Source: Bacteroidia bacterium
GTDB taxonomy: Bacteria > Bacteroidota > Bacteroidia > Bacteroidales > CAJPTX01
DNA: 64,000 nucleotides
Assembly: GCA_002749065.1 (NCBI GenBank)
Contig: PDTX01000003.1
Coordinates: forward strand, 62,001 to 126,000
Reading direction: 5' to 3'
Positions 37,970-48,500 of this stretch are shown piece by piece. Positions within the stretch are counted from its first letter, which is position 1; every line of letters begins with the position of its first letter. A model generated the notes under the pieces. That model saw only the letters and a list, made by a program, of their open reading frames with translations, ran no database searches and was not told where the DNA came from. Both the position numbers and the translations under genes were made by a program.

Positions 37970-39082
37970 ATGAACCGCAACAGCCCATCGATTCGGAGCC
38001 TCGCCCTCGCCACCCTTCTGGCCATGCTCGCCCTTGCCCAGAGCGCCTGCTCCGACGACCCCCTAAAGCTCGGCGATGTGGAGAACTACACCGTCAAGCG
38101 GGACACCGTCTGGAAGGCCGGTAGCCCCATCATCGTGCGGGGTACGATGCGTGTTGAGAAGGGGGCTACATTGCGGATTGAGGCCGGCACTAGGGTCCAG
38201 TTTGCCACGGATGCGCAGCTCGTGGTGGGCAAGGAGACCACGGCCAACCTGAGGGTGGAGGGCACGGCGGAAAACCCCGTAATCTTCGAGTCGCGCTCGA
38301 AGGAGGGGTGGAGCGGTATCCGCCTCATGAAGACCGGGAACAATACGCTCATAAAGCACCTCCAGATTAAGGGCGGGGGCGACAATTCAAGCCCCGCTCT
38401 CGGCATCGCGAAGCTCTCCTTCGCGGTGGAGGGCCTGGAGATATCGGCCTCCCGGGGCCTGGGCCTGTCCATCGCCAGGGTCGAACCTGGAGCCTCTCTC
38501 AGCAATTTGAGCCTCGAGAGCGAGAACCATCCGCTCGCCATTAGCCCCGGGGTTCTGGGCCTCCTCCCGGCCAATCTGGACATAAAGACCGGGAAGGGGA
38601 GGGGCATACAAATCAGCGGCGGGATGGCGAAGGCAGAACGCCTGGATTTTAAGTATAAGGATTACTACATCTCGGGCCCGGTATCCCTCAACGCGAGCCA
38701 CCTGAATATGGGGCCCAACGTCACCTTCCATTGCGAGCCGAAATCCTCCATCATTGTCGGGGAGGAATTCCCAACCATATTTACTTGTAGGAAATGCGTA
38801 TTCACCTCCACCGCGAAGGAGAAGAAGCAGGGGCAGTGGGCGGGCCTACAGCTCAAGGAGAATACCCAGCCCAGCAGCGTGATTGAAAACTGCACCGTCG
38901 AGGCGGGTGGTGGATACGGGGCAAATGCCGGTCTGGCAATCATCAAGGTCAACGGCATCCTCGTGAAGAATTCGCTCTTCCAGTTCAACAGGGGGGCCGG
39001 AATCGGTTGTCAGGGATGCAATATCCACAGTGAGGGTAATAGGTTCTTCGAGAACACGAATAACCGGGTGGCTCAGCTGTAG
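37970..39082 (+). CDS. Lipoprotein with right-handed beta-helix-like repeats
   Basis: Lipobox AQSACSDD; IIVRGTMRVEKGATLRIEAGTRVQFATDAQLVVG...VIENCTVEAGGGYGANAGLAIIKVNGILVKNSLF. Confidence 0.65.
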   Translation: MNRNSPSIRSLALATLLAMLALAQSACSDDPLKLGDVENYTVKRDTVWKAGSPIIVRGTMRVEKGATLRIEAGTRVQFATDAQLVVGKETTANLRVEGTAENPVIFESRSKEGWSGIRLMKTGNNTLIKHLQIKGGGDNSSPALGIAKLSFAVEGLEISASRGLGLSIARVEPGASLSNLSLESENHPLAISPGVLGLLPANLDIKTGKGRGIQISGGMAKAERLDFKYKDYYISGPVSLNASHLNMGPNVTFHCEPKSSIIVGEEFPTIFTCRKCVFTSTAKEKKQGQWAGLQLKENTQPSSVIENCTVEAGGGYGANAGLAIIKVNGILVKNSLFQFNRGAGIGCQGCNIHSEGNRFFENTNNRVAQL

Positions 39083-39148
39083 GCTGGGCGATTTGACCCG
39101 AGCGCCAGCCTACGCGGCGGGCATCCTGCCCCCTTCTGCTGGCCTGGG

Positions 39149-39619
39149 CTACTCCCCCTCTTCCCCCCGCATGCAGCGCGCGTGCCGACAAGGGGCCTCA
39201 TCTCGCAGCCCCCGGCATCCCTGCTCCTCCTCGAGGTCCTCCTCCACCTCGCGCTGCTTCTCCTCGTCGGCCTGCGTACGTCGGCGGAGGTAGCGCTCGC
39301 ACTGCCCCATGCGGTCGTAGCCCAGCATGATGCCGAGCATGAAGTCCTCCTCGTCCGTTATCAGGTTGAGCGCCGGGCTCGAGAAGCCCCGTACAATCTC
39401 CACGCAGTTGGGGTTGCCAAAGAAGACGTTGATGCGGCTGTGGCGCACGCTCTGTATGCAGAACTCGATGCCCCGCTGCGAGAGGAACTGCTCGACATCC
39501 TGCCGCTCGCTGGCGCACATGGTGTGTAGCACCAGGCTGCGCAGCCCCTTGTTGTACTCGTAGATGTGGTGGCATAGCACCCTGAAGTCCACGCTCATCG
39601 CGCCGTTTTCCGTAGTCAT
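39149..39619 (-). CDS. DUF2023 family protein
   Basis: DFRVLCHHIYEYNKGLRSLVLHTM...INVFFGNPNCVEIVRGF...EDFMLGIMLGYDRMGQCERYL; downstream of flavodoxin. Confidence 0.85.
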   Translation of the reverse strand: MTTENGAMSVDFRVLCHHIYEYNKGLRSLVLHTMCASERQDVEQFLSQRGIEFCIQSVRHSRINVFFGNPNCVEIVRGFSSPALNLITDEEDFMLGIMLGYDRMGQCERYLRRRTQADEEKQREVEEDLEEEQGCRGLRDEAPCRHARCMRGEEGE

Positions 39620-39642
39620 GATTGCTGTGTATAGCAACGAAA

Positions 39643-39666
39643 GGCCTGCCCTATCAGGAGCAGGCC
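39643..39666 (-). terminator. Hairpin between flavodoxin and DUF2023 genes
   Basis: GGCCTGC-N10-GCAGGCC; minus-strand readout followed by TTTCGTT. Confidence 0.45.
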
Positions 39667-39774
39667 CATCCGTTAACCTAAAGAGAAAAAATCATCCGCC
39701 AATTTCACGGTTGGGCCTGGCGGCTCGCCCTATGCCTTGGCACTCCCCGCCCCTTGGGGGAGGGAAGCCTAAGC

Positions 39775-40275
39775 CTATTTGAATTCGCCCTTGATTTTGC
39801 CCACCCAGGCGGATATGCGGCTGTCCGTCATGTCGCCCTGGTTGTCCTCGTCGAGGATAAGGCCCACGAAGTCGCCACCGTCCGCGGCCTTGGACTCCAC
39901 GAAGTCGTAGCCGTCGGTGGAGGTGAAGCCAATCACGTCGCAGCCCTTGCCCTGCAGCGCCTGGTACACCGTGCCGACACCGTCGCAGAAGGTGTCGCCG
40001 TAGGTGGCCTGGTCGCCCAGCCCGTAGAGGGCCACCTTCTTGCCCTTGAGGTCAACGCCCCCGAAGGCGCCCACGAAGCCCTCCATGTCGTCCTGCAGGT
40101 CGCCCACGCCCCAGGTCGAGGTGCCGATGATGATGTTCTCAAACTCGGCCATCTTGCCGGCATCCGTGTCGCTCACGTTGTAGAGCTCCGCGTTGCCCAG
40201 GGCCTCCTTGATCTTCTCTGCTGCGCCCTCGGCGTTCCCGGTCGATGAGCCGAAGAAAATTCCTACCTTCTCCAT
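39775..40275 (-). CDS. fldA: Flavodoxin
   Basis: GIFFGSSTGNAEGAAEKI; IIGTSTWGVGDLQDDMEGF; ALYGLGDQATYGDTFCDGVG. Confidence 0.95.
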   Translation of the reverse strand: MEKVGIFFGSSTGNAEGAAEKIKEALGNAELYNVSDTDAGKMAEFENIIIGTSTWGVGDLQDDMEGFVGAFGGVDLKGKKVALYGLGDQATYGDTFCDGVGTVYQALQGKGCDVIGFTSTDGYDFVESKAADGGDFVGLILDEDNQGDMTDSRISAWVGKIKGEFK

Positions 40276-40326
40276 CTTGTCTTAGTCTTTTAAGTTGTGA
40301 GTGTATTCCCTCATTGGTTTGCAACG

Positions 40327-40334
40327 CAAAGGTA
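40327..40334 (-). promoter_or_regulatory. Candidate -7 box TACCTTTG (minus strand) for flavodoxin
   Basis: CAAAGGTA on plus strand, 52 bp from flavodoxin start. Confidence 0.5.
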
Positions 40335-40428
40335 GTGCCATTCCAAATAGTGGCAAATCCCCAAAAATGGGTATTTAATCTTAGTCCAGTGTTTGGGAAC
40401 GGGCCCCGGCGAGTTCCCCATAATTTGT

Positions 40429-40436
40429 TACCTTCG
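40429..40436 (+). promoter_or_regulatory. Candidate -7 box TACCTTCG for engB
   Basis: TAnnTTYG match 36 bp before engB ATG. Confidence 0.45.
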
Positions 40437-40471
40437 CGACGCTTTAGTCGTAACGGCAATACCGGATAGAG

Positions 40472-41074
40472 ATGGGCATACACCGCGCGGAGTTTCTTTG
40501 TAGCAGCCAGAAGTGGGAGCAGTGCCCTGCCCCGGACCGTGGCGAGGTGGCCTTCATCGGTCGGTCCAACGTGGGGAAGTCCTCGCTGATCAACATGCTG
40601 ACCCGGCATGGCTCGCTGGCCAAGGTGTCGGGCACGCCCGGTAAGACCCAGCTAATCAACCATTTCCTGATTGACAATTCGTGGTACCTGGTGGACCTGC
40701 CCGGCTACGGCTTCGCGAAGATCTCGAAGAAGGGCCGGGCCACGCTCGAGCAGATGATCAAGGGCTACGTGGCGCACCGGCCGAACCTGTACTGCCTCTT
40801 CATCCTGCTGGATGTCCGCCTCGAGCCGCAGCGCATAGATATAGAGTTCATGCAGTGGGCGGCCGGGCAGGGGGTGGCCATCGCCCTAGTCATGACCAAG
40901 GCCGACAAGCTCTCCAAGACGGCCCTGCCCGAGCACGTGGCGGCCTACCGCGAGGGCCTGCTGGAGTACTGGGAGGAGTGCCCGCCCCTCTTCGTGAGCT
41001 CGGCCCAGAAGGGCGTGGGGCGCGAGGAGATAATCGATTTCATCCAGTCCTTCATACACCAGGGGACCGAGTAG
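40472..41074 (+). CDS. engB: Ribosome biogenesis GTP-binding protein EngB (YihA/YsxC)
   Basis: VAFIGRSNVGKSSLINMLT; GTPGKTQLINHFLI; YLVDLPGYGFAK; VMTKADKLSK. Confidence 0.97.
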   Translation: MGIHRAEFLCSSQKWEQCPAPDRGEVAFIGRSNVGKSSLINMLTRHGSLAKVSGTPGKTQLINHFLIDNSWYLVDLPGYGFAKISKKGRATLEQMIKGYVAHRPNLYCLFILLDVRLEPQRIDIEFMQWAAGQGVAIALVMTKADKLSKTALPEHVAAYREGLLEYWEECPPLFVSSAQKGVGREEIIDFIQSFIHQGTE

Positions 41075-41112
41075 CATAGTACGCACAAACATAGGAGGAT
41101 ATAGCCAGAGCA

Positions 41113-42054
41113 ATGAGTGAATCGCAAATAGTATTCTTCGCCGGGAGGAACAGCCGTGATTTGGCCGAGCGTATCGCCAGCGAGTACGGTGTCAAGCTGG
41201 GGGCCCAGAGCTTCCTGGGCTTCAGCGATGGGGAGTTCCAGCCATCCTTCGAGTGCTCGGTCCGTGGCAAGACGGTCTTCCTGATTCAGAGTACGAATCC
41301 GCCCTCAGACAACCTCTTCGAGCTGCTGCTGATGGCCGACGCGGCGCGCCGGGCCTCGGCCTACAAAATCGTCGCGGTCATCCCCTACTTTGGCTGGGCG
41401 CGGCAGGACCGCAAGGACAAGTCGCGCGTGCCTATCGGCGCGCGCGTGGTGGCCAACCTGATTGAGGCCAGCAGCATCGACCGGGTGATGACCATGGACC
41501 TGCACGCGGACCAGATTCAGGGCTTCTTCAACATCCCGGTGGACCACCTCTTCTCCTCCTGGATGTTCGTCCCCTACATCGAGAGCCTGAACATGGAGAA
41601 CCTGGCCTTCGCCTCCCCCGACATCGGCGGGGCCAAGCGGGCCAGCGTCTACGCCAAGAACCTGCACTGCCCGCTCATAATCTGCCACAAGACCCGGGCG
41701 GTGGCCAACCGGGTGGAGAACATGACGGCCATCGGGGACGTGGAGGGCAAGGATGTAATCCTGGTGGATGACATGGTCGACACGGCCGGCACCATCACCA
41801 AGGCGGCCGACATGATGGTGGACCTGGGGGCCCACTCCGTGAGCGCAATCGCCTCGCACGCAGTGCTCTCCGGGCCAGCCTACGATAGGATTAACGCCTC
41901 GAAGCTCAAGGAGCTGGTGGTGACAGACACCATCCCCCTGCGGGCCGATGCCGACCGGAGCAAGATACGCGTGCTCTCGGTGGCGAACCTCTTCGCGGAC
42001 GTGATCGCGAAGGTATTCCACAATGAGTCCATCAGTAAGAACTACGTTTTCTAG
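41113..42054 (+). CDS. prs: Ribose-phosphate pyrophosphokinase
   Basis: FSDGEFQPSFECSVRGKTVFLIQST; PYFGWARQDRKDKSRVPIGARVVANL; DVILVDDMVDTAGTITKAADMM. Confidence 0.97.
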   Translation: MSESQIVFFAGRNSRDLAERIASEYGVKLGAQSFLGFSDGEFQPSFECSVRGKTVFLIQSTNPPSDNLFELLLMADAARRASAYKIVAVIPYFGWARQDRKDKSRVPIGARVVANLIEASSIDRVMTMDLHADQIQGFFNIPVDHLFSSWMFVPYIESLNMENLAFASPDIGGAKRASVYAKNLHCPLIICHKTRAVANRVENMTAIGDVEGKDVILVDDMVDTAGTITKAADMMVDLGAHSVSAIASHAVLSGPAYDRINASKLKELVVTDTIPLRADADRSKIRVLSVANLFADVIAKVFHNESISKNYVF

Positions 42055-42057
42055 CCC

Positions 42058-42822
42058 ATGAACAGGGAGAAGCCGCTAATTCTGGTTAGCAATGACGACG
42101 GTATCGATGCCAAGGGGATAGGCCTGCTGGCCACGGCCATGGCCGACCTGGGCGAGGTGTGGGTGGTGGCCCCGGCCCAAGCGCAGTCCGGCATGTCGCA
42201 GGCCCTGACGGCCGTCCGCCCCCTGCGGATGAAGGAGCTCGACCGGGGGAGGCCCTACCGCGAGTTCAGCGTGGACGGTACGCCGGTGGACTGCGTGAAG
42301 CTGGCCCTGTGGGGGATAGTACCCCGGCAGCCAGACCTGGTGGTGGCGGGGATTAACCATGGGTCCAACGGCTCGATCAACGTGCTCTACTCCGGGACGA
42401 TGGGCGCAACGCTGGAGGGGTGCATCGCCGGCATCCCGAGCATAGGCTACTCCCAGGTGGGGCGGCGCGTGCAGGAGAAGTTCCAGCCCTACGTGCAGCG
42501 GATAGCGCGGAACGTGCTGGAGAGGGGCCTACCGCAGGGGGTCTGCCTGAACGTGAACCTGCCGCAGCGCCCCTTCGACGGGGAGGTGCGGGTATGCCGC
42601 CAGGCCAACGCCCGCTTCGACAACACCTACGAGCAGCGCGAGGACCCCTTCGGCAAGCCCTACTACTGGCTCTGCGACTCGTTCCGCAGCCTGGAGTACT
42701 ACGCGCCCGACACGGACGACATGGGCCTGCGGGAGGGCTGCATCACGATAGTCCCCACGATGATAGACCTGACCCACCGCGCAACGATGGAGGAGCTGCA
42801 GACATGGGAATGGGGAGCATGA
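42058..42822 (+). CDS. surE: 5'/3'-nucleotidase SurE
   Basis: ILVSNDDGIDAKGI; VAPAQAQSGMSQALT; VVAGINHGSNGSINVLYSGTMGATLEG. Confidence 0.96.
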   Translation: MNREKPLILVSNDDGIDAKGIGLLATAMADLGEVWVVAPAQAQSGMSQALTAVRPLRMKELDRGRPYREFSVDGTPVDCVKLALWGIVPRQPDLVVAGINHGSNGSINVLYSGTMGATLEGCIAGIPSIGYSQVGRRVQEKFQPYVQRIARNVLERGLPQGVCLNVNLPQRPFDGEVRVCRQANARFDNTYEQREDPFGKPYYWLCDSFRSLEYYAPDTDDMGLREGCITIVPTMIDLTHRATMEELQTWEWGA

Positions 42823-43115
42823 TACAGGGCCAGAATGATAGGGTCTCGACCGGCGTGAAGCTGGGGGGCTTGCTACCCCTGCTGCTCTTCGCCCTGCTGA
42901 TGGGGGCATTCTACCTACGGCTACCCGACGGGGTGCACTGGTTGCGCCTGGTCTCGGGGGAGAACCTCCCGCGCATCCTGAGCCTCTCGGTGCTGGGCAA
43001 CGCCCTGGCCTTCTTCATCTTCATCCATAAGGGGCGGCTGCTCGTGGCGCGCGGCATTCTGGGGATGACGATAGGCTACGCCGCGGTGGTCTTCATCCTG
43101 AACCTAGCCCTCTAG
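42819..43115 (+). CDS. Small membrane protein of unknown function
   Basis: ATGA overlap with surE stop; three predicted TM helices (LLPLLLFALLMGAFYL, NLPRILSLSVLGNALAFFIFI, LLVARGILGMTIGYAAVVFILNLAL). Confidence 0.7.
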   Translation: MIQGQNDRVSTGVKLGGLLPLLLFALLMGAFYLRLPDGVHWLRLVSGENLPRILSLSVLGNALAFFIFIHKGRLLVARGILGMTIGYAAVVFILNLAL

Positions 43116-43119
43116 CGGG

Positions 43120-44247
43120 ATGCGCTACTTCCTGGTGGTCGGTGAGACTTCGGGCGACCAGCACGCCGCGGCCCTGATGCGGGGCCTGATGGCGGTGGAT
43201 GCTCAGGCTGAGTTCGCCTACCTCGGCGGCGATGCCATGGCTGCGGTGGCCCCCGGTATGGTGCTGCATTGCCGAGAGCTGGCCATCATGGGCTTCTGGG
43301 AGGTGCTGGCGGGCCTACGACGGGTGCTGGCCAACCTGCGGAAGTGCCTCCGGGCGATAGAGGACTTCCGCCCCGATGCGGTAATCCTGGTCGATTTCCC
43401 GGGCTTCAACCTCCGCGTGGCCAAGGCCTGCCGGGCTCGTGGTCTGCGGGTGTTCTACTACATCGCCCCGAAGGTCTGGGCCTGGAAGGAGCGGCGCGTG
43501 GAGCAGCTTCGGGCCTACGTGGATAGGCTGTTCATCATTTTCCCCTTCGAGGTGGAGTACTTCCGCAGGAAGGATATCGCCGCCATCTACGAGGGCAACC
43601 CCCTTCTGGATGAGCTGGATACGTCCCCCCCGGCGCAGGACGAACGGGAGGAATTTTGCGCGCGGCATTCCCTCGACGGCCGGCCGAAGGTTGCCCTGCT
43701 GCCGGGTAGCCGGGTGCAGGAAATCCGCGCCACCCTCCGGCGGATGGGCAACCTGAGCGTGGACTACCCGGCCTACCAGTTCGTGGTGGCCGCCGCGCCT
43801 TCCATCTCCGAGGAGGAATACGCCCACATCCTGGGTGAGTTCCCCGACCTGGCGATAGTCTACGGCGATACGCCCGGTCTGATGCGCCACTCCGTGGCCG
43901 GGGTTGTGACCTCTGGGACGGCAACCCTAGAGGCGGCCCTTCTGGGCTTGCCCGAGGTGGTGGTCTACCGGGCCAACCCCATATCCATGGCCATAGCCCG
44001 TCGGCTGGTGAAGCTGCAGTGGGTGAGCCTGGTGAACCTGGTGCTGAACCGGGAGTGCGTGCGCGAGCTCCTGCAGGAGGATTTTAACGCATCGGCGCTC
44101 CGCTCCGAGCTGGGGCGTATACTGCCCGGTGGCGACCGCCGCGATGGGATGCTGGGGCAGTTCCGCGAGCTGGCCGAGATGCTGGGGGGGCCGGGCGCAT
44201 CGATGCGTGTAGCCGAGAGGATGTATGGTCTGCTTACTGAGGTGTAG
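43120..44247 (+). CDS. lpxB: Lipid-A-disaccharide synthase
   Basis: VVGETSGDQHAAALM; ILVDFPGFNLRVAKACR; YYIAPKVWAWKERRVEQL; GTATLEAALLGLPEVVVYR. Confidence 0.96.
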   Translation: MRYFLVVGETSGDQHAAALMRGLMAVDAQAEFAYLGGDAMAAVAPGMVLHCRELAIMGFWEVLAGLRRVLANLRKCLRAIEDFRPDAVILVDFPGFNLRVAKACRARGLRVFYYIAPKVWAWKERRVEQLRAYVDRLFIIFPFEVEYFRRKDIAAIYEGNPLLDELDTSPPAQDEREEFCARHSLDGRPKVALLPGSRVQEIRATLRRMGNLSVDYPAYQFVVAAAPSISEEEYAHILGEFPDLAIVYGDTPGLMRHSVAGVVTSGTATLEAALLGLPEVVVYRANPISMAIARRLVKLQWVSLVNLVLNRECVRELLQEDFNASALRSELGRILPGGDRRDGMLGQFRELAEMLGGPGASMRVAERMYGLLTEV

Positions 44248-45391
44248 CAGCGTGCTACGCGTAGCTTTCCTGTTGCTGCTATGCGCCTGTAGCATGGGCA
44301 TGGCCCGTGCCCAGCAGCTGGTGAGCGTGAGCCTCTTGGATACGAGTAGGCTCGAGCGACTGGAGATTGTGCCGGCGCGGGGGCGCTACAGCGTGCTGGT
44401 CAATGGGGTGTCGCGCTCCCTGTCGGTGGGCGAGCGGCTGCGCGTGGTGCGAACCGGCGATTCGCTATTCCTCCGCGTGGGTGCGGAGCTGCTGGGCCTC
44501 TGTCGGCATGCGGTGCTGCTCGGCGAGGAGGGGCGTGGCCAGTTCACCCTGGAGGTGGAGCCACCCCTTGCGCTGAGTAGGCTCTACGACGGGAATGTGA
44601 GCCTGAGCGTGGACTACGGGCGGATAATGTGCGTTAACCTGGTGGAGATGGATGTCTACCTCGCGGGTGTGATCCAGGCCGAGATGGGCTACCGCGCCCC
44701 GCTGGAGGCATACAAGGCTCAGGCCCTGCTGGCGCGAACCTACCTTCTGGAGCATCTGGAGCGGCATCTGGCCGAGGGCTTCAACGTATGCGACCAGGTG
44801 CACTGCCAGGCCTACCACGGGAGCGCGAGCGCGAACGAGGTGGCCATGCGCGCGGCCCGTGAGACTAGCGGCCAGGTGGTGGTCGATGCCCAGGGACAGC
44901 TGATTGAGGCGGTGTTCCATGCCAACAGCGGGGGCGAGACGGCGGCCGCCGGTGATGTGTGGCTGCGCGAGGTGCCCTACCTCCGCCGGGTTGCCGACCC
45001 GCACTCGGCGGGGCAGCGTGGCGCGCGGTGGTCGAAGCGTATTCCGCTCGAGTCGTGGCGGCGCTTCATGGAGAGCAAGGGCGTGCCGCGCCGGGCGGCT
45101 GGGGCCTACGCGCTTCGCACGCCGCGCCGGGCCTCGCACTACCAGCTATCGGGGGCACGCCCCGTTCCTTTCCGTGAAATTCGGGAGCACTTCCACCTGA
45201 AGAGCGCGTGGTTTGACGTACAGGTGCAGGGGGGTATGATAGTGCTTGAAGGGCGTGGTTACGGGCACGGCATCGGTCTGAGCCAGGAGGGAGCCATGGA
45301 GATGGCCCGCCGGGGCTACGACGCGAGGGCCATACTGGAGCACTACCTCCCGGGGACGCGCATCGTGGGTCGGGAGACCGCGGCGAAATGA
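44225..45391 (+). CDS. SpoIID/LytB domain-containing protein
   Basis: DVYLAGVIQAEMGYRAPLEAYKAQALLARTYLLEH; VFHANSGGETAAAGDVW; GRGYGHGIGLSQEGAMEMARRG. Confidence 0.9.
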   Translation: MVCLLRCSSVLRVAFLLLLCACSMGMARAQQLVSVSLLDTSRLERLEIVPARGRYSVLVNGVSRSLSVGERLRVVRTGDSLFLRVGAELLGLCRHAVLLGEEGRGQFTLEVEPPLALSRLYDGNVSLSVDYGRIMCVNLVEMDVYLAGVIQAEMGYRAPLEAYKAQALLARTYLLEHLERHLAEGFNVCDQVHCQAYHGSASANEVAMRAARETSGQVVVDAQGQLIEAVFHANSGGETAAAGDVWLREVPYLRRVADPHSAGQRGARWSKRIPLESWRRFMESKGVPRRAAGAYALRTPRRASHYQLSGARPVPFREIREHFHLKSAWFDVQVQGGMIVLEGRGYGHGIGLSQEGAMEMARRGYDARAILEHYLPGTRIVGRETAAK

Positions 45392-45497
45392 GTTGCTTCG
45401 CTGCCAAGGGGGGGCTGGTGGTGGAAGGTGTACGGCTTTTCGTCCCAAAATCTGTAGAATGCTTCTTGTTTCATGCTCCCGTTTCGCGGGTAAATGC

Positions 45498-45505
45498 TAC
45501 CTTTG
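45498..45505 (+). promoter_or_regulatory. Candidate -7 box TACCTTTG for the large T9SS cargo gene
   Basis: TAnnTTTG match 24 bp before ATG 45529. Confidence 0.55.
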
Positions 45506-45528
45506 AGCCAAAGATAGGAGGGAAAATT

Positions 45529-48500
45529 ATGCTAGGTATAGTGCGTTTTGGGTATCGACTTTTGCTGCTGATGGCGGGTCTGCTGGTGTCGCTGGCGGGC
45601 TTCGCCCAGAAGACCATGGATGCGCCGGAGATCGAGGTGAATGTGCCAAGTGGAGCGACAGTAAACCGCCCCAACCTGGAGGTGGAATTGAGTGTTTCTA
45701 GGGGGGGAGGTCTTGAGAGATGTGCAGGTTGGAAGTTGGATGGAAGTGGCGCTCTCATTCCTACTAAAACATTTTCTCCGGGGGGATGGGTTTCTACAAC
45801 CTCAGAGCAGGATTTTATCGTTCTAGTGAAGCATGTCCTGAGGCTTGAAGGAAGCTCAACTCCTAATGAAAAGCAGGGATGGGCGATTAAGGAGCTTTCG
45901 ATCAAGGCCTACAATGGCATGAATGAGCTGGAGTTAGCAAGGTATACCCCGAATCCATTTTATGTGACACATACTCCACTTGACCTTAACAATATCCCTA
46001 ATGCACTCTGCTTGGATGTTTCGAATGAATACCATAGATTATACTTTAAACTACCTTCGTCAGTACAGGACCATTGGAAAATTAAGCTTAGCCTTAAGCT
46101 GATTCCCCAGGAAATGGTTCAGGTGAAAAAGACTGGTCTGGGGTCTCGCAAGCTGTACGTTCATACGCAACTCTATGATAAATCGATTCAACATAATGAA
46201 AACACCTATAAATCGGAATTGTCAGATGGAGACTGGATACCGAAGGATGCTTACGTAGGCTATGATCACACGTTGGGTGCTGCTGGTTATCCTGCTGCCC
46301 CACACCATCCTTTCCCCTCTGGAAGAGCAAAAGAGCTAAAATATAGAGGGAAACCTTTTACGAAAGAGATTAAGTGGAAGGTAGTCGGCAACATTGAGAA
46401 GTGGGTGGATAAACGGCCGAGCCCGGCGGTGAAGCGGAAGGCGAGCCTGCAGGTGGTGAATGAGGATGGCAGTGCGGCCTCTGGCCTGACGGTGAACATC
46501 GGCGGAGAGGCAGCCAAGGAAATGCCTCCCAGTTCTGGGATATACGTCGTGGAGCTGGATGAGAACGCTGACTACAAGTTCAAGGTCACTGGGCTCAGCG
46601 GGAAGGAGGTGACGGCCAGCGACATAAATCCGTCGTCGCCCTCGCCCTCTGGCAATTTCCACCTCGGTGCTGCGGACAAGGAGATTGGCACGCTGACCAT
46701 AGGCCCTGCAAAGTCCACCAAGAACTTCCAGTTCACCATTCAGGAGGATGGTAATTCTGCGAATAAGCTTCCGGGCATAAAGGTAAGCCCGGTGGGGAGC
46801 GAGGTGACATTCAATCCGTCGGAGGCAACCTCTGCCACGGGTGGTACGGCGAGCCTTCAGGGCGGGGCGCGTACCTGGCCAGCATCGGTATCCTTCAGGT
46901 TCACCGACCCCTCGGAGGTGTTTGGGTCGAAGGATGTCTCGGTAGATGTTCCGCCCTCGGGGGCGATTCCCACAAAGACGGTCGAGCTGGAGCGTCTCAG
47001 CACGCAGGTGACCTTCAGGGTGAAGGATGGTTCTAGCCCCGTTGCGGGGGCGACTGTGACCGTGGATGGGCAGACGGGTACGACGGATGGCAGCGGCGAG
47101 GTGAAGCTCGAGCTGAAGCGTGGCAAAACGCACGCCTACCAGGTGAGCCACAGCGAATACAGCCCCACTTCGGGCAATACTGAGGTGGTGGGTGCGAGCC
47201 CGAGCTTCGTGGATGTTGCGCTGAGCAAGGTGCCCACGATCAAGGTGACAATCGAGGTGAAGGATGATGATGGTGCCCCGGTGAAGGGGGCCAAGGTGAG
47301 CATAAAGCCGAGCAGCGGCTCTGCGTTCACAGCGACAGACAATGGGGATGGCACGTATAGCGCGGGTTGCGTCGATGGGGACTATACCTACGAGGTGAGC
47401 GCACCTGAGCATTTCACGGCGCCCGCTTCGGGGAGCTTTAGCGTGGGGGGAGCGCCGGTCACGGAATCGGTCTCGCTGACGCGGAAGACGGTAGACTATA
47501 AGGTGGTGGTCAATGCGCCGGGGGCGATATCCGGCGAGCCGACGGTGGATATTTCTGGCTTCTCCGTGGTGAAGGAGTCTGGGAGTGGCGGTGTATTCAC
47601 CTTTAAGGTCAGCGGGTTGAAGTCGGGCAAGGACTACAAGGTGGATGTCAAGATGTCGGGCTTTGAGAGCAAGATGGGCTTGGCGCTGGACCCCGGGCCG
47701 AGCGCGGCGACGGGGGCGACCAACCGGATGGAGATTACGCTGGAGGAGAAGCAGAATACCTATAAGCTGAACTTCACGGTGGTGGCCACTCTGGGCTCCA
47801 AGGATTACTCCAAGACGGGGGAAATCAGCGTGCTGTCCTGCACGCCGTCCGGCCTGCTGCAGAAGGTGAAGGAGGGCATCAAGAATGGCGGGAAATTCCC
47901 CTACGGGCTGGAGTTCAAGGCCCAGGCGGGCGTGCCGATAACGGTGAAGGTTAAATTCTTGAATTTCAAGCACTTTGTGGATAAGGAGCTTTCTTTTGAA
48001 TTCCCTAGGACGAAATCTGAGGAGACTATCAAATTGGAGCAGAAGGATAAAGAGATTTACTGCGAGGCCAAGGGGGCGAAGAGGGCCTCGTTGTACTACT
48101 TCAAGGATGACGTTACGAAGAGCGATGGTACGTATACTTTTAGGGGGCTGGAAGAGGGTAAGGAATTCTACCTGGTGGTTATGAAGGAGGGGTATAAGAG
48201 CCAGCGGATAAAGTTGAGCTCGGCTAATCCCACTCCGGAGGTAAACTTGAAGGCAGAGACGGCGAGTGATCCCACCAAGAAGTACCGGATGCAATTCCGG
48301 GTGGTGGATTCTGATGGGAATGGGATTCCGATGGCTAAGGTGATATATGGTCCTTCTGGCTCGATACAACGAGGTGAGACGTGGACGGATGTGAACGGTG
48401 GCGTGCTTATTTTTGAACTTGAGGGGGCGACCGGTGGGAAGGAGTATGTCTTTGAGGTGAGCAAGGAGGGCTATGGGACGACTACCAGCATCAAGAAGGT

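Noticed and set aside
44225-45391. SpoIID domain as evidence of sporulation genes
   Set aside because: SpoIID/LytB-domain proteins are widespread in non-sporulating Bacteroidota; unremarkable.
46336-48369. 677-aa minus-strand ORF and other antisense ORFs within the T9SS cargo gene
   Set aside because: Antisense to a well-supported coding sequence; composition (His/Arg-rich) is typical of spurious antisense ORFs.
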